A stretch of DNA of 64,000 bases from Mycolicibacterium phocaicum (lineage in GTDB: Bacteria > Actinomycetota > Actinomycetes > Mycobacteriales > Mycobacteriaceae). The stretch's first letter is position 1; every line of letters starts with the position of its first letter. Positions 36,218 through 45,037 of the stretch are shown one piece after another. The DNA lies in contig NZ_AP022616.1 in NCBI RefSeq assembly GCF_010731115.1, positions 5,766,001 through 5,830,000 on the forward strand, given 5' to 3'. The notes beneath the pieces were generated by a model. It was not told the origin of the DNA. It searched no databases and worked only from the letters and a program-made list of their open reading frames with translations. Made by a program: the position numbers and the translations under genes.

Positions 36218-37581
36218 TACGTCGGGCGGCCGGCCGCGGCGGCGATGGCCCGTACCCCGGTGTCGATCTGTGATTCCGTGAGGTTGGCGTAACCGAGAAT
36301 CAATCCCGCTGGAGCGCAGGCAGGTTCGGTGTAGCACCACGAGAGCGGATCGATGCGCACCCGCTGGTTGGCGGCCTTGCGCACGATGTCGTCGACATCG
36401 CAGTCTGTGGGCAGACGCACCGTGAGATGGACACCGGCGGCGGCACCGAGCACCGAGGCTTCTGGCAGGTGTTCGCGCAGCGCCCGCAGCAGGCAGTTGC
36501 GCCGGGCCAGATAGCGGCGACGCATGAGCCGCAGATGCCGGTCGTAGTCGCCGGACCGGAGCAGGGTCGCGAAGGCGAGTTGATCCATGACGGAACTACC
36601 AGTATCGGCAAGACTTTTCGCCGATACGACGGGGCCGACAAGGTCCGGGGGCAGGACCATCCAACCGAGCCGCAAGCCGGGGGCCAGCGTTTTGCTCACC
36701 GAGCCGAGGTAGACGACGCGGTCGGGAGCCAGGGCATGCAGCGCGCCGACGGGTGCGCGGTCGTAGCGGTATTCGGCGTCGTAGTCATCCTCGATGACGA
36801 GATTGCCCGCCCGCGCCCATTCGAGCAGCGCGGTGCGGCGGGCGGGGGACAGCACGACGCCGGTCGGGGATTGATGGGCCGGGGTTGCCAGCACCGTCGA
36901 TGCCGCGGTGTTCGCGAGTGCCGTGACGTCGAGTCCGTCGTCGTCGACCGGGATGGGGACGGGATCAACGCCGTGGTGGCGGAAAACAATGCGGTGCAAA
37001 CAGAATCCGGGATCCTCCATCGCGATGGTGCGATGTCGTAGCACCTGAGCCAGTAGCGCGACGGCCTGCGTCGCTCCGGAACACAACACGACGCGCTGCG
37101 GATCGGCCAGCACGCCACGGGTGCGCCGCAGGTAGTCCGACACCGCGGCGCGGGCGTCCGGTAGGCCCTTGGGGGAGGCGTATCCGAGCGACGGGGATTC
37201 GATGGAGGACAGCCCCTGACGCAGCGCGCGCAGCCAGCCGTGCCGGGGGAAGCTCGACAGGTCGGGCACGCCGGGTGCGAAGTCGATGTCGAATGTTCGG
37301 CGGTCTGGACTCGACGGATGCGACACCCTGGTGGTCGTGTCGACAGCGGCAACCGTTGTGCCAGAGCCTTGTTGGCTCTGCAGGAAGCCCTCGGCGACGA
37401 GCTGGCTGTACGCGTCAACGACGAGGCGTCGCGACACCTGGAGGTCTGCGGCGAGCACGCGACTGGAGGGCAGTCGGGTTTTCGGTGTGAGCCGACCGGT
37501 CCGGATCGCGTCCCGTAGGCCGTCGGTCAGCTGGCGATGCAGCGCGTCGGCACCACTGGTTCGGTCCAGCTCGATGAGCAG
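36217..37581 (-). CDS. MocR-family regulator (GntR winged helix fused to aminotransferase fold)
   Basis: About 454 residues. The DNA-binding domain (ADALHRQLTDGLRDAIRTGRL, RVLAADLQVSRRLVVDAYSQLVAEGFL) needs sequence upstream of the first GTG at 37458. The open frame begins at 37647 but offers no ATG/GTG/TTG before 37458. CTG 37581 gives MLIELDRTSGADAL, the usual start of the family, and leaves the operator outside the gene. The C-terminal fold-type I domain holds the PLP lysine region YLGSVSKTLAPGLRLGW. MocR proteins use PLP-linked sensing. Confidence 0.87.
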   Translation of the reverse strand: MLIELDRTSGADALHRQLTDGLRDAIRTGRLTPKTRLPSSRVLAADLQVSRRLVVDAYSQLVAEGFLQSQQGSGTTVAAVDTTTRVSHPSSPDRRTFDIDFAPGVPDLSSFPRHGWLRALRQGLSSIESPSLGYASPKGLPDARAAVSDYLRRTRGVLADPQRVVLCSGATQAVALLAQVLRHRTIAMEDPGFCLHRIVFRHHGVDPVPIPVDDDGLDVTALANTAASTVLATPAHQSPTGVVLSPARRTALLEWARAGNLVIEDDYDAEYRYDRAPVGALHALAPDRVVYLGSVSKTLAPGLRLGWMVLPPDLVGPVVSAKSLADTGSSVMDQLAFATLLRSGDYDRHLRLMRRRYLARRNCLLRALREHLPEASVLGAAAGVHLTVRLPTDCDVDDIVRKAANQRVRIDPLSWCYTEPACAPAGLILGYANLTESQIDTGVRAIAAAAGRPT

Positions 37582-37593
37582 CTCCGGACCTGA

Positions 37594-37642
37594 AGTGGTA
37601 CCCGATTCAACTGAAATATTGGTTCCTAACTTGCGTCCAATG
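37594..37642 (+). promoter_or_regulatory. MocR-type operator, copy 2
   Basis: AGTGGTACCCG (37594-37604), 15 nt, TGGTTCCTAAC (37620-37630), then GTCCAATG: the same block as at 36169 and 41767. It lies between the MocR gene and the divergent AhpD-like gene, so it can serve both autoregulation and target control. Confidence 0.72.
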
Positions 37643-37707
37643 GCGACCTAACATGAGGCTATACCGCAGCCGCCGTGCGCTGGTGACGGAATCGAGGAGA
37701 ACGCGTC

Positions 37708-38277
37708 GTGAGAATTCTGAAGCGCATCTGGGTACACCTTGCGGTCCTGGCGAAGTCCCGCCAAAACCGTTGGGACCTCCCGGGTTGGCTGATCCGACGT
37801 CCGCTCATCGCGGCAGCGAATGGGCTCTACGAAATGGCGCTGTTGTTCAGTGGTCGGGCGCCCACCGAACTGAAGCTGCTCGCGGGGATCAAGGCGGCGA
37901 TGTTGACGCACTGCGAATTCTGCATCGACATTTCGGACACCCTCGGCCGGAGTGAGGGGTTCTCGGAGGAGAAACTGATCGCCTTGGTGAACTACCGCGA
38001 CAGCGATGTGTTCACTCACCTTGAGAAGCTCTGCATTCAATTCGCCGAAGAGATGTCTCGCACGCCTGCGATCCTCTCCGAAGGCTTGCGTGAGGAGCTG
38101 CTCACGCACCTCAGCAAGGCGCAGCTGATGGAGATCGCTGCGGAAGTCGCTTGGGAGAACCAGCGTGGTCGCCTAAACCAGGGGCTGGGTATTCGGCCGA
38201 TGGACACGGCGGACGGAACGCTGTGCCTGATCCCGCAGCCCGAGCTCCGAAGGGGCACAGACGATTCCGTCGCGTGA
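37708..38277 (+). CDS. Carboxymuconolactone decarboxylase / AhpD-like protein
   Basis: 189 residues from GTG 37708, with GAGGAG 8-9 nt upstream. The AhpD-like core has the redox CxxC motif in LTHCEFCIDISDTLGR and the following helices (LGRSEGFSEEKLIALVNYRDSDVFTHLEKLCIQFAEEM). Such proteins are alkylhydroperoxidase-type reductants or ring-cleavage decarboxylases; the CxxC favours a thiol-redox role. Downstream of MocR-type operator copy 2. Confidence 0.87.
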   Translation: MRILKRIWVHLAVLAKSRQNRWDLPGWLIRRPLIAAANGLYEMALLFSGRAPTELKLLAGIKAAMLTHCEFCIDISDTLGRSEGFSEEKLIALVNYRDSDVFTHLEKLCIQFAEEMSRTPAILSEGLREELLTHLSKAQLMEIAAEVAWENQRGRLNQGLGIRPMDTADGTLCLIPQPELRRGTDDSVA

Positions 38278-38290
38278 CGGCTTGGCCGTC
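38276..38290 (+). terminator. Short hairpin at the end of the AhpD-like gene
   Basis: GACGGC-TTG-GCCGTC overlaps the TGA stop of the AhpD-like gene. The 6-bp GC stem with a 3-nt loop has no T-run, so termination is only possible. It lies between two convergent genes. Confidence 0.35.
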
Positions 38291-38379
38291 GCGGCCTCAC
38301 GTTGGCGGGGCGCGCAGGGCCTTCATACTCGAACTCGCGGAGCGTCTGCGCCGAGTGAACGTTCACGAGGCATTTTCGG

Positions 38380-38949
38380 TTACGCTCTGGCCCAGGTGAT
38401 TTCGCGTCGCGACAGCCGAGCCCGGCGCGGGGAAGGTTCCGCCTCTTCGCTCGGCGAGCGCCCCGCCGGGCCCAGAGCCGTCATCGATGTCACCTCCCAC
38501 TCGGCCGGGACATCGAACTCGCGCGCGACAGCGTCACGATCGAAGGCCCGGAACTGGTGTGCACCGAGACCCATGAGGAGTCCCTGAATCGTCATGTGCG
38601 CCACGGCCTGTCCGAGGTCGTATCGCGCGAATTCAGAGAACTCCCAGTCGGTGTCTTCGACGAGGATGTGAGCCAGATTCACGACCAGCAGTGCGGCATC
38701 GAGAGCCCAGCGCGCCGAGCTGGGGGCGAGGTGTTTCGCGATCCGCGAGTGGACCGGGTCGTCCCGGCGACCCACGATGAACATCCACGGTTGCGAGTTC
38801 CCTGCCGATGGCGTCAACCGGGCGGCCTCGAGTAGCACGTCGACCTGTGCTTCACTCAGGAACGCGGTTCGATCGAACGAAACCGGGCTGAACCGCTCCA
38901 CCAGGAGGGGATGAACTCCGTCAGCCGCGGCATTGTCACACTCGGTCAC
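38380..38949 (-). CDS. Nitroreductase-family protein
   Basis: 189 residues from GTG 38949; the start is uncertain because no ribosome site is seen. FMN-site motif ARLTPSAGNSQPWMFIVGRRD, a mid-domain ALLVVNLAH and the C-terminal GLGAHQFRAFD (typical 'G' helix) identify a nitroreductase/NADPH-dependent flavin oxidoreductase. 29 bp downstream of the stand-alone qcrB on the same strand, so possibly co-transcribed. Confidence 0.83.
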   Translation of the reverse strand: MTECDNAAADGVHPLLVERFSPVSFDRTAFLSEAQVDVLLEAARLTPSAGNSQPWMFIVGRRDDPVHSRIAKHLAPSSARWALDAALLVVNLAHILVEDTDWEFSEFARYDLGQAVAHMTIQGLLMGLGAHQFRAFDRDAVAREFDVPAEWEVTSMTALGPAGRSPSEEAEPSPRRARLSRREITWARA

Positions 38950-38978
38950 ACCAGCATCATGAGCGGAAACGCCTTGTT

Positions 38979-40673
38979 TCACAACCAATGTGGCCTGCTG
39001 CAGACTAGTGATGCCCGTTGGAGCCGTTGGGCGAGATCTCGTTCCTGGTACTCCTTGAGGGCGGTGAGTGCCTTGTGCTCGGCGGCGTGTTCGGCGTCGG
39101 CGAGGGCGGCTTGTTCGACGGCGGAGTCGGCGAACAGGAAGCTGCCGGTGCCGGGGGAGCCGGCGGAGCCGAGCTTGTTCATGCGTTTGGGCAGTGCGGC
39201 GCCCTGGTATTCCAGCGGGATGGGGTGGCCGTGGTCGTCGACCGGGCCCAGGGGCTGGTGCAGCTCGACATAGGCGCCGTGGGGCAGGCGCTTGATGATG
39301 CCGGTCTCGATGCCGTGTTCGAGGCCGGCGCGGTCGCTGCGCTGCAGGCCTACACACCAGCGGTAGGTGAGGTAGTAGACGATGGCGGGCAGGACGACCA
39401 TGCCGATGCGGCCGATCCAGGTGGTGGCGTTGAGGGAGATGTCGAACTTGAGCGCGATGATGTCGTTCATCGCGGCCAGGGTGAGCACCATGTAGAACGC
39501 GATGGCCATGGCACCGATGGCGGTGCGGACCGGCACGTCACGCGGACGCTGCAGCAGGTTGTGGTGGGCATGATCGCCCGTAACCCTGGCTTCGATGAAG
39601 GGATAAGCGACGAGCAACGTGAAGACCAGACCCATGATCAATGCCACCGCGACCACAGCGGGGATGGTGTGGCCGAAGGGGTAGAACTCCCAGGCCGGCC
39701 AGATGCGGGCGAGGCCTTCGGTCCACATCATGTAGAAGTCGGGCTGGCTGCCGGCGGACACCTGCGAGGGCTTGTAGGGGCCGAGTTCCCAGATGGGGTT
39801 GATCTGCAGCAGACCACCCATGATGCCGAGGACTCCGGTGACCATGGCGAAGAACGCGCCGGATTTGACGGCGAAGACCGGCATGACGCGGACACCGACG
39901 ACGTTCTTCTCCGTGCGGCCGGCACCCGGGAACTGGGTGTGCTTGCCGAACCACAACAAGATCAGGTGCGTGGCGACCAGCCCCAAAATAATTGCGGGAA
40001 TGATCAATACGTGGAGCGCGTACATACGCGGGATGATGGTCTGCCCGGGAAAGTCGCCGCCGAACAGGGCCCAGTGCATCCAGGTGCCGATGACCGGGAT
40101 GCCCAGGGTGATCGAGGACAGCGCGGCGCGCAGACCGATACCGGACAGCAGATCGTCGGGCAGCGAGTAGCCGAAGTAACCCTCGAACATGGCCAGGATC
40201 AGCAGCAACGCACCCGTCACCCAGCTGGCTTCGCGTGGGCGCCGGAAGGCTCCGGTGAAGAACACCCGTGCCATGTGCACCATGATCGATGCGGCGAACA
40301 TCAGCGCGGCCCAGTGGTGAATCTGGCGGACGAACAGGCCACCGCGGACCTCGAACGAGATCTCCAGGGCGGATTCGTAAGCGCGCGACATCTGCACGCC
40401 GCGCAGCGGCTGGTAGACGCCGTTGTAGATGACCTCAGTCATCGACGGGTCGAAGAACAACGTCAGGTACACGCCAGTGAGCAGCAGGACCACAAAGCTG
40501 TACATGGCGATCTCGCCGAGCAGGAAGGACCAGTGCGTCGGGAAGACCTTGTTCAGCTGCCGGCGCACCGCCCCCGACGGGTGGTACCGCGAGTCGATCG
40601 CATTCCCCTGGACGGCAGGGGGATTCGACGCCCGCGACTGTCGTTGCGTTCGCATGACCGAGCCGGCCTTCAT
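38979..40673 (-). CDS. qcrB: Cytochrome bc1 subunit b (QcrB), stand-alone copy
   Basis: 564 residues from ATG 40673 with GGAGG 8 nt upstream. Full mycobacterial QcrB: heme ligands His119/His120-His133 and His221-His236 regions, Qo motif PDFY (311-314, as in M. tuberculosis QcrB) and Thr318, the counterpart of Thr313 where telacebec resistance arises. The C-terminal tail ([19 protein letters not shown]) is unlike the usual one. There are no qcrC, qcrA or cta genes nearby, so this is an extra copy outside the usual qcrCAB operon. A perfect CRP box lies about 80 nt upstream. Confidence 0.92.
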   Translation of the reverse strand: MKAGSVMRTQRQSRASNPPAVQGNAIDSRYHPSGAVRRQLNKVFPTHWSFLLGEIAMYSFVVLLLTGVYLTLFFDPSMTEVIYNGVYQPLRGVQMSRAYESALEISFEVRGGLFVRQIHHWAALMFAASIMVHMARVFFTGAFRRPREASWVTGALLLILAMFEGYFGYSLPDDLLSGIGLRAALSSITLGIPVIGTWMHWALFGGDFPGQTIIPRMYALHVLIIPAIILGLVATHLILLWFGKHTQFPGAGRTEKNVVGVRVMPVFAVKSGAFFAMVTGVLGIMGGLLQINPIWELGPYKPSQVSAGSQPDFYMMWTEGLARIWPAWEFYPFGHTIPAVVAVALIMGLVFTLLVAYPFIEARVTGDHAHHNLLQRPRDVPVRTAIGAMAIAFYMVLTLAAMNDIIALKFDISLNATTWIGRIGMVVLPAIVYYLTYRWCVGLQRSDRAGLEHGIETGIIKRLPHGAYVELHQPLGPVDDHGHPIPLEYQGAALPKRMNKLGSAGSPGTGSFLFADSAVEQAALADAEHAAEHKALTALKEYQERDLAQRLQRASLVCSRPHWL

Positions 40674-40745
40674 GTCCTGCCTCCTTTGCGATGAACGCCT
40701 TACCTCTTAGATGCATCTGGAGCTCGTTTTGTGACAGGTCCACAC

Positions 40746-40761
40746 TGTGACCTGTATCACA
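40746..40761 (-). promoter_or_regulatory. CRP-binding site upstream of stand-alone qcrB
   Basis: TGTGACCTGTATCACA is a perfect match to the CRP consensus TGTGA-N6-TCACA. Its centre is about 80 nt upstream of the qcrB ATG, a position compatible with activation. A second half-site TGTGA lies at 40730-40734. Confidence 0.82.
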
Positions 40762-40773
40762 AAATGGGAGGCG

Positions 40774-41268
40774 CTATTTTTCGGCGAGCTGCTTGAAGTT
40801 GAGCAGCTGCCGCCGTGCCATCACGAGATCGCCCACGCTGAGTAGGGGAGCGGCGAGTCGCCAGGATTGCGGCGCAGTAACTTTCAGCACCAGCCGGGTT
40901 CTGTGTTCGTCGACCGGGGTGAGCCGATAGGACATGTGAGCGCTCATGATCTGCGCCGTCAACTCCACCTGATGCTCCACCGAAAGCACCTTGCCCAGTG
41001 GCCGGCCGGCGCTGGCGGTGAACGGACCACCCGGCCGTGGATCGTTCAGGTTGTGCAGCTCGTGCGGTGATTCCCGGCCCAGGTTGTCGATCCAGTCATA
41101 CGAGTACGGCGCCAGGCGTACCTGAACAACCCACGGCCACAACCGTTCTGGTGTGGTGTTCACGGTCACTCCGCGCCACGCCTCGAGTGATGGGTTGGCG
41201 ACGTAGTTGTCACAGCCATAGTGCGCCTGAGTCTCGGCGTCGGTGACGCCCCAACGGTCACCGATCAC
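40774..41268 (-). CDS. SRPBCC-family protein
   Basis: 164 residues from GTG 41268, overlapping the DUF2867 stop (GTGA). START/polyketide-cyclase-like fold: VTVNTTPERLWPWVVQVRLAPYSYDWIDNLG near the N-terminus, VEHQVELTAQIM and RTRLVLKVTAP, with a long C-terminal helix. Binds a hydrophobic ligand in a helix-grip pocket; ligand unknown. Second gene of a MocR-type operon. Confidence 0.83.
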   Translation of the reverse strand: MIGDRWGVTDAETQAHYGCDNYVANPSLEAWRGVTVNTTPERLWPWVVQVRLAPYSYDWIDNLGRESPHELHNLNDPRPGGPFTASAGRPLGKVLSVEHQVELTAQIMSAHMSYRLTPVDEHRTRLVLKVTAPQSWRLAAPLLSVGDLVMARRQLLNFKQLAEK

Positions 41269-41747
41269 CGGATGACCGCCTTGTTCATCAGGTACGGGGC
41301 GGCCGTGCGATGGATGGGGCCGATGGCCCGCCAGATCGCCGCCGCAGCCCGCCGGTGTTTGTAGTGCAGCGCGGTGATGAGTTGGCCTGTCGAGGCATTC
41401 GCTCGCCGGAGGATCAAGGTTCCTTCCATCAGCGGCGAATCAGCCTCCAGGCGAACGGCATCGGATGTCGATTCCGCGATGCGCCACCCGAGGACATGCT
41501 GCGGTGAGTTCGCCGGCGCGAGCTGGAACAGCAGGAATGCCTTGTGTGCGAATCGGATTCCCTCGCGGATGGGTGGTGCCGACTGCTCGAGCGCTTCCCG
41601 CGCCAGCATCTCAGGTGTGCGAGTGTCGGATTCGGCGACGGTGACTTCGAAGACGTCGAGGTAGTCGGCCTGCTGGAGGCGCGGAGGCAGTGCGACGCCC
41701 GCCAGGCTCACCTGGCGGGCATGCCCAACTGCCAACTCCGTCGCCAT
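41265..41747 (-). CDS. DUF2867 family protein
   Basis: 160 residues from ATG 41747; a longer open frame exists but would cover the operator. DUF2867 pattern: YLDVFEVTVAES, ILGWRIAE-like block (HVLGWRIAESTSDAVRLEAD), RRAAAAIWRAIGPIHRTAAPYLMNKAV at the C-terminus. Function unknown; coupled to the SRPBCC gene and preceded by MocR-type operator copy 3. Confidence 0.83.
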   Translation of the reverse strand: MATELAVGHARQVSLAGVALPPRLQQADYLDVFEVTVAESDTRTPEMLAREALEQSAPPIREGIRFAHKAFLLFQLAPANSPQHVLGWRIAESTSDAVRLEADSPLMEGTLILRRANASTGQLITALHYKHRRAAAAIWRAIGPIHRTAAPYLMNKAVIR

Positions 41748-41766
41748 GTCTACGAGGCTAGGTACT

Positions 41767-41815
41767 GATTGGCCGCTTGTCAGGGGCCAGTTTCGTGGCG
41801 AAACCGGGTACCACT
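41767..41815 (-). promoter_or_regulatory. MocR-type operator, copy 3
   Basis: Read on the minus strand, AGTGGTACCCG (41815-41805), 15 nt, TGGCCCCTGACA and GGCCAATC. Aligned without gaps to copies 1 and 2 and placed 19 nt before the DUF2867 start. Confidence 0.72.
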
Positions 41816-41902
41816 CGGTGGATGCGGTCGCGGCTGTGCTGGGGTGCCGGTGGAGCGCTCCGCCACGACCGCGCATCCGGTGCGTCCGTCGTGCTGGGTG
41901 CC

Positions 41903-42004
41903 ACTTCGCGCCTGCTCTCACGTCGCGTCCGGCGCCATGTCGCGTGTGCCGCGACTTCGCGTCCCGCGCCGTCTCGCGTCTACCGCCTTCGCGTCCGGCG
42001 CCTT
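41903..42004. repeat. Degenerate 16-17-bp tandem repeat
   Basis: About five to six consecutive units centred on TCGCGTCCGGCGCC (at 41923, 41940, 41957, 41974, 41989, each diverged). This lies in the 415-bp gap between the DUF2867 operon and the DUF222 gene, which holds no gene I can support. Clean spacing but low unit identity. Confidence 0.5.
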
Positions 42005-42135
42005 GTGGGGGAGTCGGCGACGGCGCTAGTCCCGGTCTGGGACTGCAGTGTCATTTTCAATACGCCTGTCATGTCTCGGCACCGCCGTGAAAGCCTCGAA
42101 TGCACCCGAAAATCCGTGCATCCACCCCTTGCTAT

Positions 42136-42151
42136 TCGAACATTTGTTCGA
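42136..42151 (+). promoter_or_regulatory. LexA/SOS box
   Basis: TCGAACATTTGTTCGA, a perfect TCGAAC-N4-GTTCGA, ends 11 nt before the DUF222-HNH start at 42163. It shows that the longer frame from 42100 is not the real start. Confidence 0.9.
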
Positions 42152-42162
42152 TACGGTGTGTT

Positions 42163-43401
42163 ATGGGAATCGCACCGGATCTCAACCCACTCCTCGACCA
42201 GTTGCGCGGCGTGGCCATCCCCGAGAACATGTCGGGCGAGGACGCTGTCAACCTCGTGCGGGTGCTGCTGCTGATCCGGGGCGTGGTCGACCATCTCGCC
42301 GCGACAATGACCGGGGTGCTGGACCGCTGTGGTGTGGCGGCATCGCAGGGCCGGTCGCCGCGCGAACTCCTGATGTCGCTGGGGTGTGCACCCTCGGTGG
42401 CCGAGCGGCTGATCCGGGTCGGTGCCGCGCTACCGCTGTTGCCCGCGCTCGCCGCCCATGCCGGCGATGGGGCGATCTCCGGCGAGCATGTCGACGCGAT
42501 CGTCAAGGGCATCAACCACATTCACGCCCGCGCACCCGGACCGGTCGACGAGGAAGCCCGGTTCGCGCAGGTGAGCGACCTACTGGGGCAGTTCTTCTCG
42601 GGGGCGACGCCGGCTGAGATCGGTAATCGGGCGCGGCGGCTGGGCAACCGGCACGCCGCCGCCGAAGGCGGGCTGCCCGCCGCCGAAGACCGGTCGATCA
42701 ACACCGTCGACCACCGCGTCACCTCCGATGGCCGGGTGCAGGTCCGCGCGGACCTCGACGCCGAGGTCGGCGCCAAATACCTCGCCGCGATGGAGGAATT
42801 GTCGGCGCCGCGACCCGAACCCGACGGCAGCCCCGATCTGCGTTCCGCCGGGCGGCGGCGGGCCGATGCGCTGGAAGCGGTGCTGGACATCGCCGCCCGC
42901 GGCGGCGACATCGCCTCAGCACCGCGCACCCAGCTGCTGGTGACGGTGCCCGCCGACACCCCGGACCTGGCCACGTTGGAGTTCATCGGGTCGATCAGCA
43001 CCATGACCCTGGACCGGCTCACCTGCGACACCACCGTCACCACGATCATCGTCGACGGCGAACAGGTGCCCCTGGACATGGGCCGGGAGAAACGGCTGTT
43101 CCCGGCCCATCTGCGCAAAGCCCTGTATCTGCGGGATCAGTGCTGCATCAAATGCGGCGCCCCACCCGGACGCACCCACGCCCACCACATCGTGCACTGG
43201 ACCCACCACGGCGAAACATCACTGAGCAACGGGTGCCTGCTCTGCCCGGCCTGCCACGCCAACGTCCACCACGACGGCTGGGACGTCGTCATGGGAATGG
43301 ACAAACACCCCTGGCTCATCCCACCCGCCACCGTCGACCCGCAGCGAAAACCCATCCCCGCCTACAACCGCCGCACCATGCGACTCGACAACGCCGCATA
43401 A
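42163..43401 (+). CDS. DUF222 and HNH endonuclease domain protein (13E12 family)
   Basis: 412 residues from ATG 42163, chosen because the SOS box lies just upstream; the message is likely leaderless. DUF222 helical domain (about 10-290), then an HNH domain with zinc-knuckle cysteines: CIKCGAPPGRTHAHHIVHWTHHGETSLSNGCLLCPACHANVHH (about 325-370). 13E12-family genes are repeated in mycobacterial genomes and several are LexA-regulated; the HNH motif implies DNA cleavage or recombination during DNA damage. A small hairpin AACACT-AAA-AGTGTT overlaps its stop. Confidence 0.92.
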   Translation: MGIAPDLNPLLDQLRGVAIPENMSGEDAVNLVRVLLLIRGVVDHLAATMTGVLDRCGVAASQGRSPRELLMSLGCAPSVAERLIRVGAALPLLPALAAHAGDGAISGEHVDAIVKGINHIHARAPGPVDEEARFAQVSDLLGQFFSGATPAEIGNRARRLGNRHAAAEGGLPAAEDRSINTVDHRVTSDGRVQVRADLDAEVGAKYLAAMEELSAPRPEPDGSPDLRSAGRRRADALEAVLDIAARGGDIASAPRTQLLVTVPADTPDLATLEFIGSISTMTLDRLTCDTTVTTIIVDGEQVPLDMGREKRLFPAHLRKALYLRDQCCIKCGAPPGRTHAHHIVHWTHHGETSLSNGCLLCPACHANVHHDGWDVVMGMDKHPWLIPPATVDPQRKPIPAYNRRTMRLDNAA

Positions 43402-43495
43402 CACTAAAAGTGTTGCGCACCTTGATAACTGAACAGTGTACCGGGCTGGGTGTCGGCCCGAAGCCCGGTCGAGTAGACCGGCGGTGGCCAGCTGC

Positions 43496-45037
43496 TCACC
43501 GCAGGAACTGACCGGCGTGGTTGGCCAGGTCCAGCACCGGTTGCGGGACGGCACCCAGCGCGAGGGTCACGAAGGCGGTCAGCCCGATCATCGCGGTACT
43601 CAGGGCGCCCGACTGCACTTCTGGGCCGTCCTCGACCGGATCGGTGAAGAACATCAGGACGATCACCCGGACGTAGAAGTACGCGGCGACGGCACTGACG
43701 ATCACGCCGATGACGACCAGAGAAGCGGCGCCACCTTCGGCCGCGGCCTTGAAGACGGCGAACTTGCTGACGAATCCACTCGTGAGCGGAATGCCGGCGA
43801 AAGCCAGCAGGAACAGCGCGAACACCACACCGAAGAACGGATGCCGGCGTCCGAGTCCGGCCCACCGGCGTAGGTCACCTTCCTCGTCACCGTCGGCGCG
43901 GCGCACCACGCTGACGACCGCGAATGCACCGAGCGTGCTGAACCCGTAGGCGAACAGGTAGAACAACGACGCCGACAGCCCGTTGTCGTTGAGCGCGATC
44001 ACGCCGGTGAGGATGAAACCGGTGTGCGCCACCGACGAGTACGCCAGCATGCGCTTGACGTCGTCCTGAGCGATGGCGATCACCGTACCGACCGCCATGG
44101 ACAGCACCGCGATGACCGACAGCACCGGCCGCCAGTCATTGGCCAACGCCGGCAGCGCCACGTAGCAGACGCGCAGCAACGCGCCGAAGGCGGCGATCTT
44201 GGTGGCCGACGCCATGAAGGCCGTCACCGGCGTGGGCGCACCTTGATAGACGTCGGGTACCCACGAATGGAACGGCACCGCACCGACTTTGAACAGCAGC
44301 CCCACGCACAGCAGGGCGATGCCGATGAGTCCCAGGGACGCCGGCCCGCGACCGGCAGCGACACCCGACAGGCTCAGGCTGCCCGAGTAGCCGTACAGCA
44401 TCGCGACACCGAAGAGGAAGAACGCCGACGAGAACGCCCCCAGCAGAAAGTACTTCAGCGACGCTTCCTGCGACAGCAGCCGATTCCGCCGGGCCAGGCC
44501 GCACATGAGGTACAGCGGCAGGGACAGCACCTCGAGCGCCACGAACATCGTCAGCAGATCGTCGGACGCACCGAACAGCATCATGCCGCCGAGCGCGAAC
44601 ATCGCCAGCGGGAACACCTCGGTCTGGGCGACACCGGTTTTGAGGGCGATCTGCTCGGCGGCGCTGTCGGGCACCGTCGCGGCCTGGGGGGTGAACGCGG
44701 CCAGCCCACTGCCGTCCGAAACGCGTTGTGCCATCAGCATGGTGGCCAACATGCTGACTCCGAGCAGAGTGCCCTGCAGGAACAGCGCCGGACGGTCGAT
44801 GGCGATGGCCCCGAGGACAGCGGGTCGGCCGATCGCCGAACCCAGGTGCAGCGCTTGGGAAACCACGGCCACCAGCGCCACCGCCTGGCCGCCGATACTC
44901 AACGCGACCTGTGCGCGGTACCGCGCCGAGCGCGGTGCGAAGGCCTCCACGAGCACACCTGCCAACGCGATGCCGAACACGATCAGCATCGGCGACAGCA
45001 GACCGTACTCGACGGACGGCGCGGGGATGGGCGTCAC
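43496..45037 (-). CDS. nuoN: NADH-quinone oxidoreductase subunit N
   Basis: 513 residues from GTG 45037, overlapping the nuoM stop (GTGA). Antiporter-like membrane subunit with about 14 TM helices (PLYLMCGLARRNRLLSQEASLKYFLLGAF, KVGAVPFHSWVPDVYQGAPTPVTAFMASATK) carrying the conserved lysines of the proton channel. Last gene of the nuo operon; moves protons in complex I. Confidence 0.96.
   Translation of the reverse strand: MTPIPAPSVEYGLLSPMLIVFGIALAGVLVEAFAPRSARYRAQVALSIGGQAVALVAVVSQALHLGSAIGRPAVLGAIAIDRPALFLQGTLLGVSMLATMLMAQRVSDGSGLAAFTPQAATVPDSAAEQIALKTGVAQTEVFPLAMFALGGMMLFGASDDLLTMFVALEVLSLPLYLMCGLARRNRLLSQEASLKYFLLGAFSSAFFLFGVAMLYGYSGSLSLSGVAAGRGPASLGLIGIALLCVGLLFKVGAVPFHSWVPDVYQGAPTPVTAFMASATKIAAFGALLRVCYVALPALANDWRPVLSVIAVLSMAVGTVIAIAQDDVKRMLAYSSVAHTGFILTGVIALNDNGLSASLFYLFAYGFSTLGAFAVVSVVRRADGDEEGDLRRWAGLGRRHPFFGVVFALFLLAFAGIPLTSGFVSKFAVFKAAAEGGAASLVVIGVIVSAVAAYFYVRVIVLMFFTDPVEDGPEVQSGALSTAMIGLTAFVTLALGAVPQPVLDLANHAGQFLR

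Noticed and set aside
39018..40694. 558-codon plus-strand frame opposite qcrB
   Set aside because: QcrB on the minus strand is unmistakable; the plus frame is compositional shadow.
42100..42162. Extended 5' start of the DUF222-HNH gene
   Set aside because: It would place the perfect SOS box inside the coding region; ATG 42163 also matches the start of the other DUF222 gene.
43402..43495. Possible repeat terminus (ACACT...ACAGTGT) after the DUF222-HNH gene
   Set aside because: Short and imperfect; no second copy in the window to define an element boundary.
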